A DNA stretch of 14,642 bases from Deferribacteres bacterium. GTDB lineage: Bacteria; Thermosulfidibacterota; Thermosulfidibacteria; Thermosulfidibacterales; Thermosulfidibacteraceae. The notes under the pieces are model-generated. The model made no database searches and was not told the origin of the DNA. It saw only the letters and a list, made by a program, of their open reading frames with translations. The stretch covers positions 1-14,642 of the forward strand of contig JAADEW010000077.1 in assembly GCA_013153205.1 (NCBI GenBank), given 5' to 3'. Each line of letters begins with the position of its first letter. Position 1 is the first letter of the stretch. Below, in pieces: positions 14,331 through 14,642 of the stretch. The position numbers were made by a program, and so were the translations under genes.

Positions 14331-14365
14331 GGGGGAGGTATTACTGTCAGGGCTCCCCCGTTTTT
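14331..14365 (+). terminator. Intrinsic terminator after the primase-polymerase-like gene
   Basis: GGGGGAG (14331-14337) pairs with CTCCCCC (14353-14359) around a 15-base loop, followed by GTTTTT. It lies 50 bases after the stop at 14280 and should end that transcript. Confidence 0.75.
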
Positions 14366-14580
14366 GGGGTGTTTTCGCAACTTATTGTTATATAAGGAGT
14401 TTTGGGTTTTACAGGGATAGGCATGGTAAAATTTGCGTAAGTTGTTGGTTTGATTGCGATTATTGTTGAGTTGTTTGTTTTTAAAACGGTATTGTCGCGA
14501 GATTGTGAATTGTATAACATGGGGTCAACAATTTTTGTGTGTAAGCAAGTAGTTTTGTTGGAGGTATCAGGACAGCAGAT
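14366..14580 (+). promoter_or_regulatory. C-poor, G/T-rich region resembling a CRISPR leader
   Basis: No gene is visible from 14281 to the window end (362 bp). After the terminator, about 200 bp are strongly depleted in C and rich in runs of T, G and A on the plus strand (for example TTGTTGAGTTGTTTG around 14463-14477), unlike the balanced coding sequence elsewhere. A -10-like TATAAC is at 14513-14518 with a weak TATTGT 17 bases upstream. CRISPR leaders are typically such AT-rich, strand-skewed, non-coding stretches that hold the array promoter. The call depends on the repeat-like sequence that follows and on the cas genes nearby. Confidence 0.45.
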
Positions 14581-14583
14581 AGA

Positions 14584-14614
14584 GAACCTCCCCTCACCAA
14601 AAAGGGATTGAGAC
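14584..14614 (+). CRISPR. Possible first repeat of a CRISPR array cut by the window edge
   Basis: The stretch ends in AAAGGGATTGAGACC, close to the GGGATTGAAAC 3' end of many type I/III repeats, and lies downstream of a leader-like region with cas6 nearby. Only one copy is visible, followed by 28 bases that would be a partial spacer. Repetition cannot be shown here and the boundaries are approximate. Confidence 0.4.
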
Positions 14615-14642
14615 CACCTCCTCCCTAAAATTTCCTGAACCC

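Noticed and set aside
14519..14611. A 30-codon plus-strand ORF in the right-hand non-coding region
   Set aside because: No ribosome-binding site at the right distance, no recognisable sequence, and it ends inside the repeat-like element. It is most likely chance.

Overview
This window looks like chromosomal DNA of a thermophilic or moderately thermophilic bacterium. GC content is roughly 45-50 % by eye. Arginine is mostly AGA/AGG and ATA isoleucine is common, as in many thermophiles. The aconitase resembles the 'Aquifex-type' family, the fumarase is a split two-subunit class I enzyme, and the citrate synthase is of the eukaryote-like Si type. A deep-branching lineage (Aquificota, Thermosulfidibacter or Deferribacterota relatives) fits, but the species cannot be fixed from sequence alone.

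Region 1 (1-6769, minus strand, read right to left) is a string of citric acid cycle genes: aconitase (acn), citrate synthase (gltA), malate dehydrogenase (mdh), fumarase alpha and beta, and the succinate dehydrogenase membrane anchors sdhC and sdhD (sdhD runs off the left edge). hemB, for tetrapyrrole synthesis, lies just upstream of acn on the same strand. Divergent from hemB, on the plus strand, is a monomeric NADP-dependent isocitrate dehydrogenase (icd). Together these cover oxaloacetate to 2-oxoglutarate and succinate to oxaloacetate. No ATP-citrate lyase is present, so the cycle is either oxidative or a reversed oxidative cycle through citrate synthase. Intrinsic terminators sit between acn and gltA, gltA and mdh, and mdh and fumA. 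In the last two there is almost no room for a new promoter. An exact 18-bp palindrome lies in the acn promoter region.

Region 2 (10215-12563, minus strand) is a tightly overlapping operon of cas6, an ABC ATPase and a FetB/UPF0014-type permease. It ends in a perfect bidirectional terminator shared with icd, and the permease stop codon lies in the hairpin loop.

Region 3 (12601-14642, plus strand) is CRISPR-linked. Divergent from cas6, 37 bp away, is a 559-residue protein with N-terminal TPR-like helices, a primase-polymerase (AEP) fold and a C-terminal PriL-like cysteine domain. It resembles the CRISPR-associated primase-polymerases, but by eye the catalytic DxD and His positions are replaced, so it may be an inactive polymerase. 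A terminator follows, then about 200 bp of C-poor, G/T-rich sequence like a CRISPR leader. Near the right edge is a segment ending in GGGATTGAGAC, which looks like a first CRISPR repeat. The array itself would lie outside the window, so that call is tentative.

The most notable points are the apparently catalytically dead CRISPR primase-polymerase, the cas6-iron transporter operon, the probable leaderless cas6 transcript, the probable start of a CRISPR array, and the terminators inside the TCA gene string.
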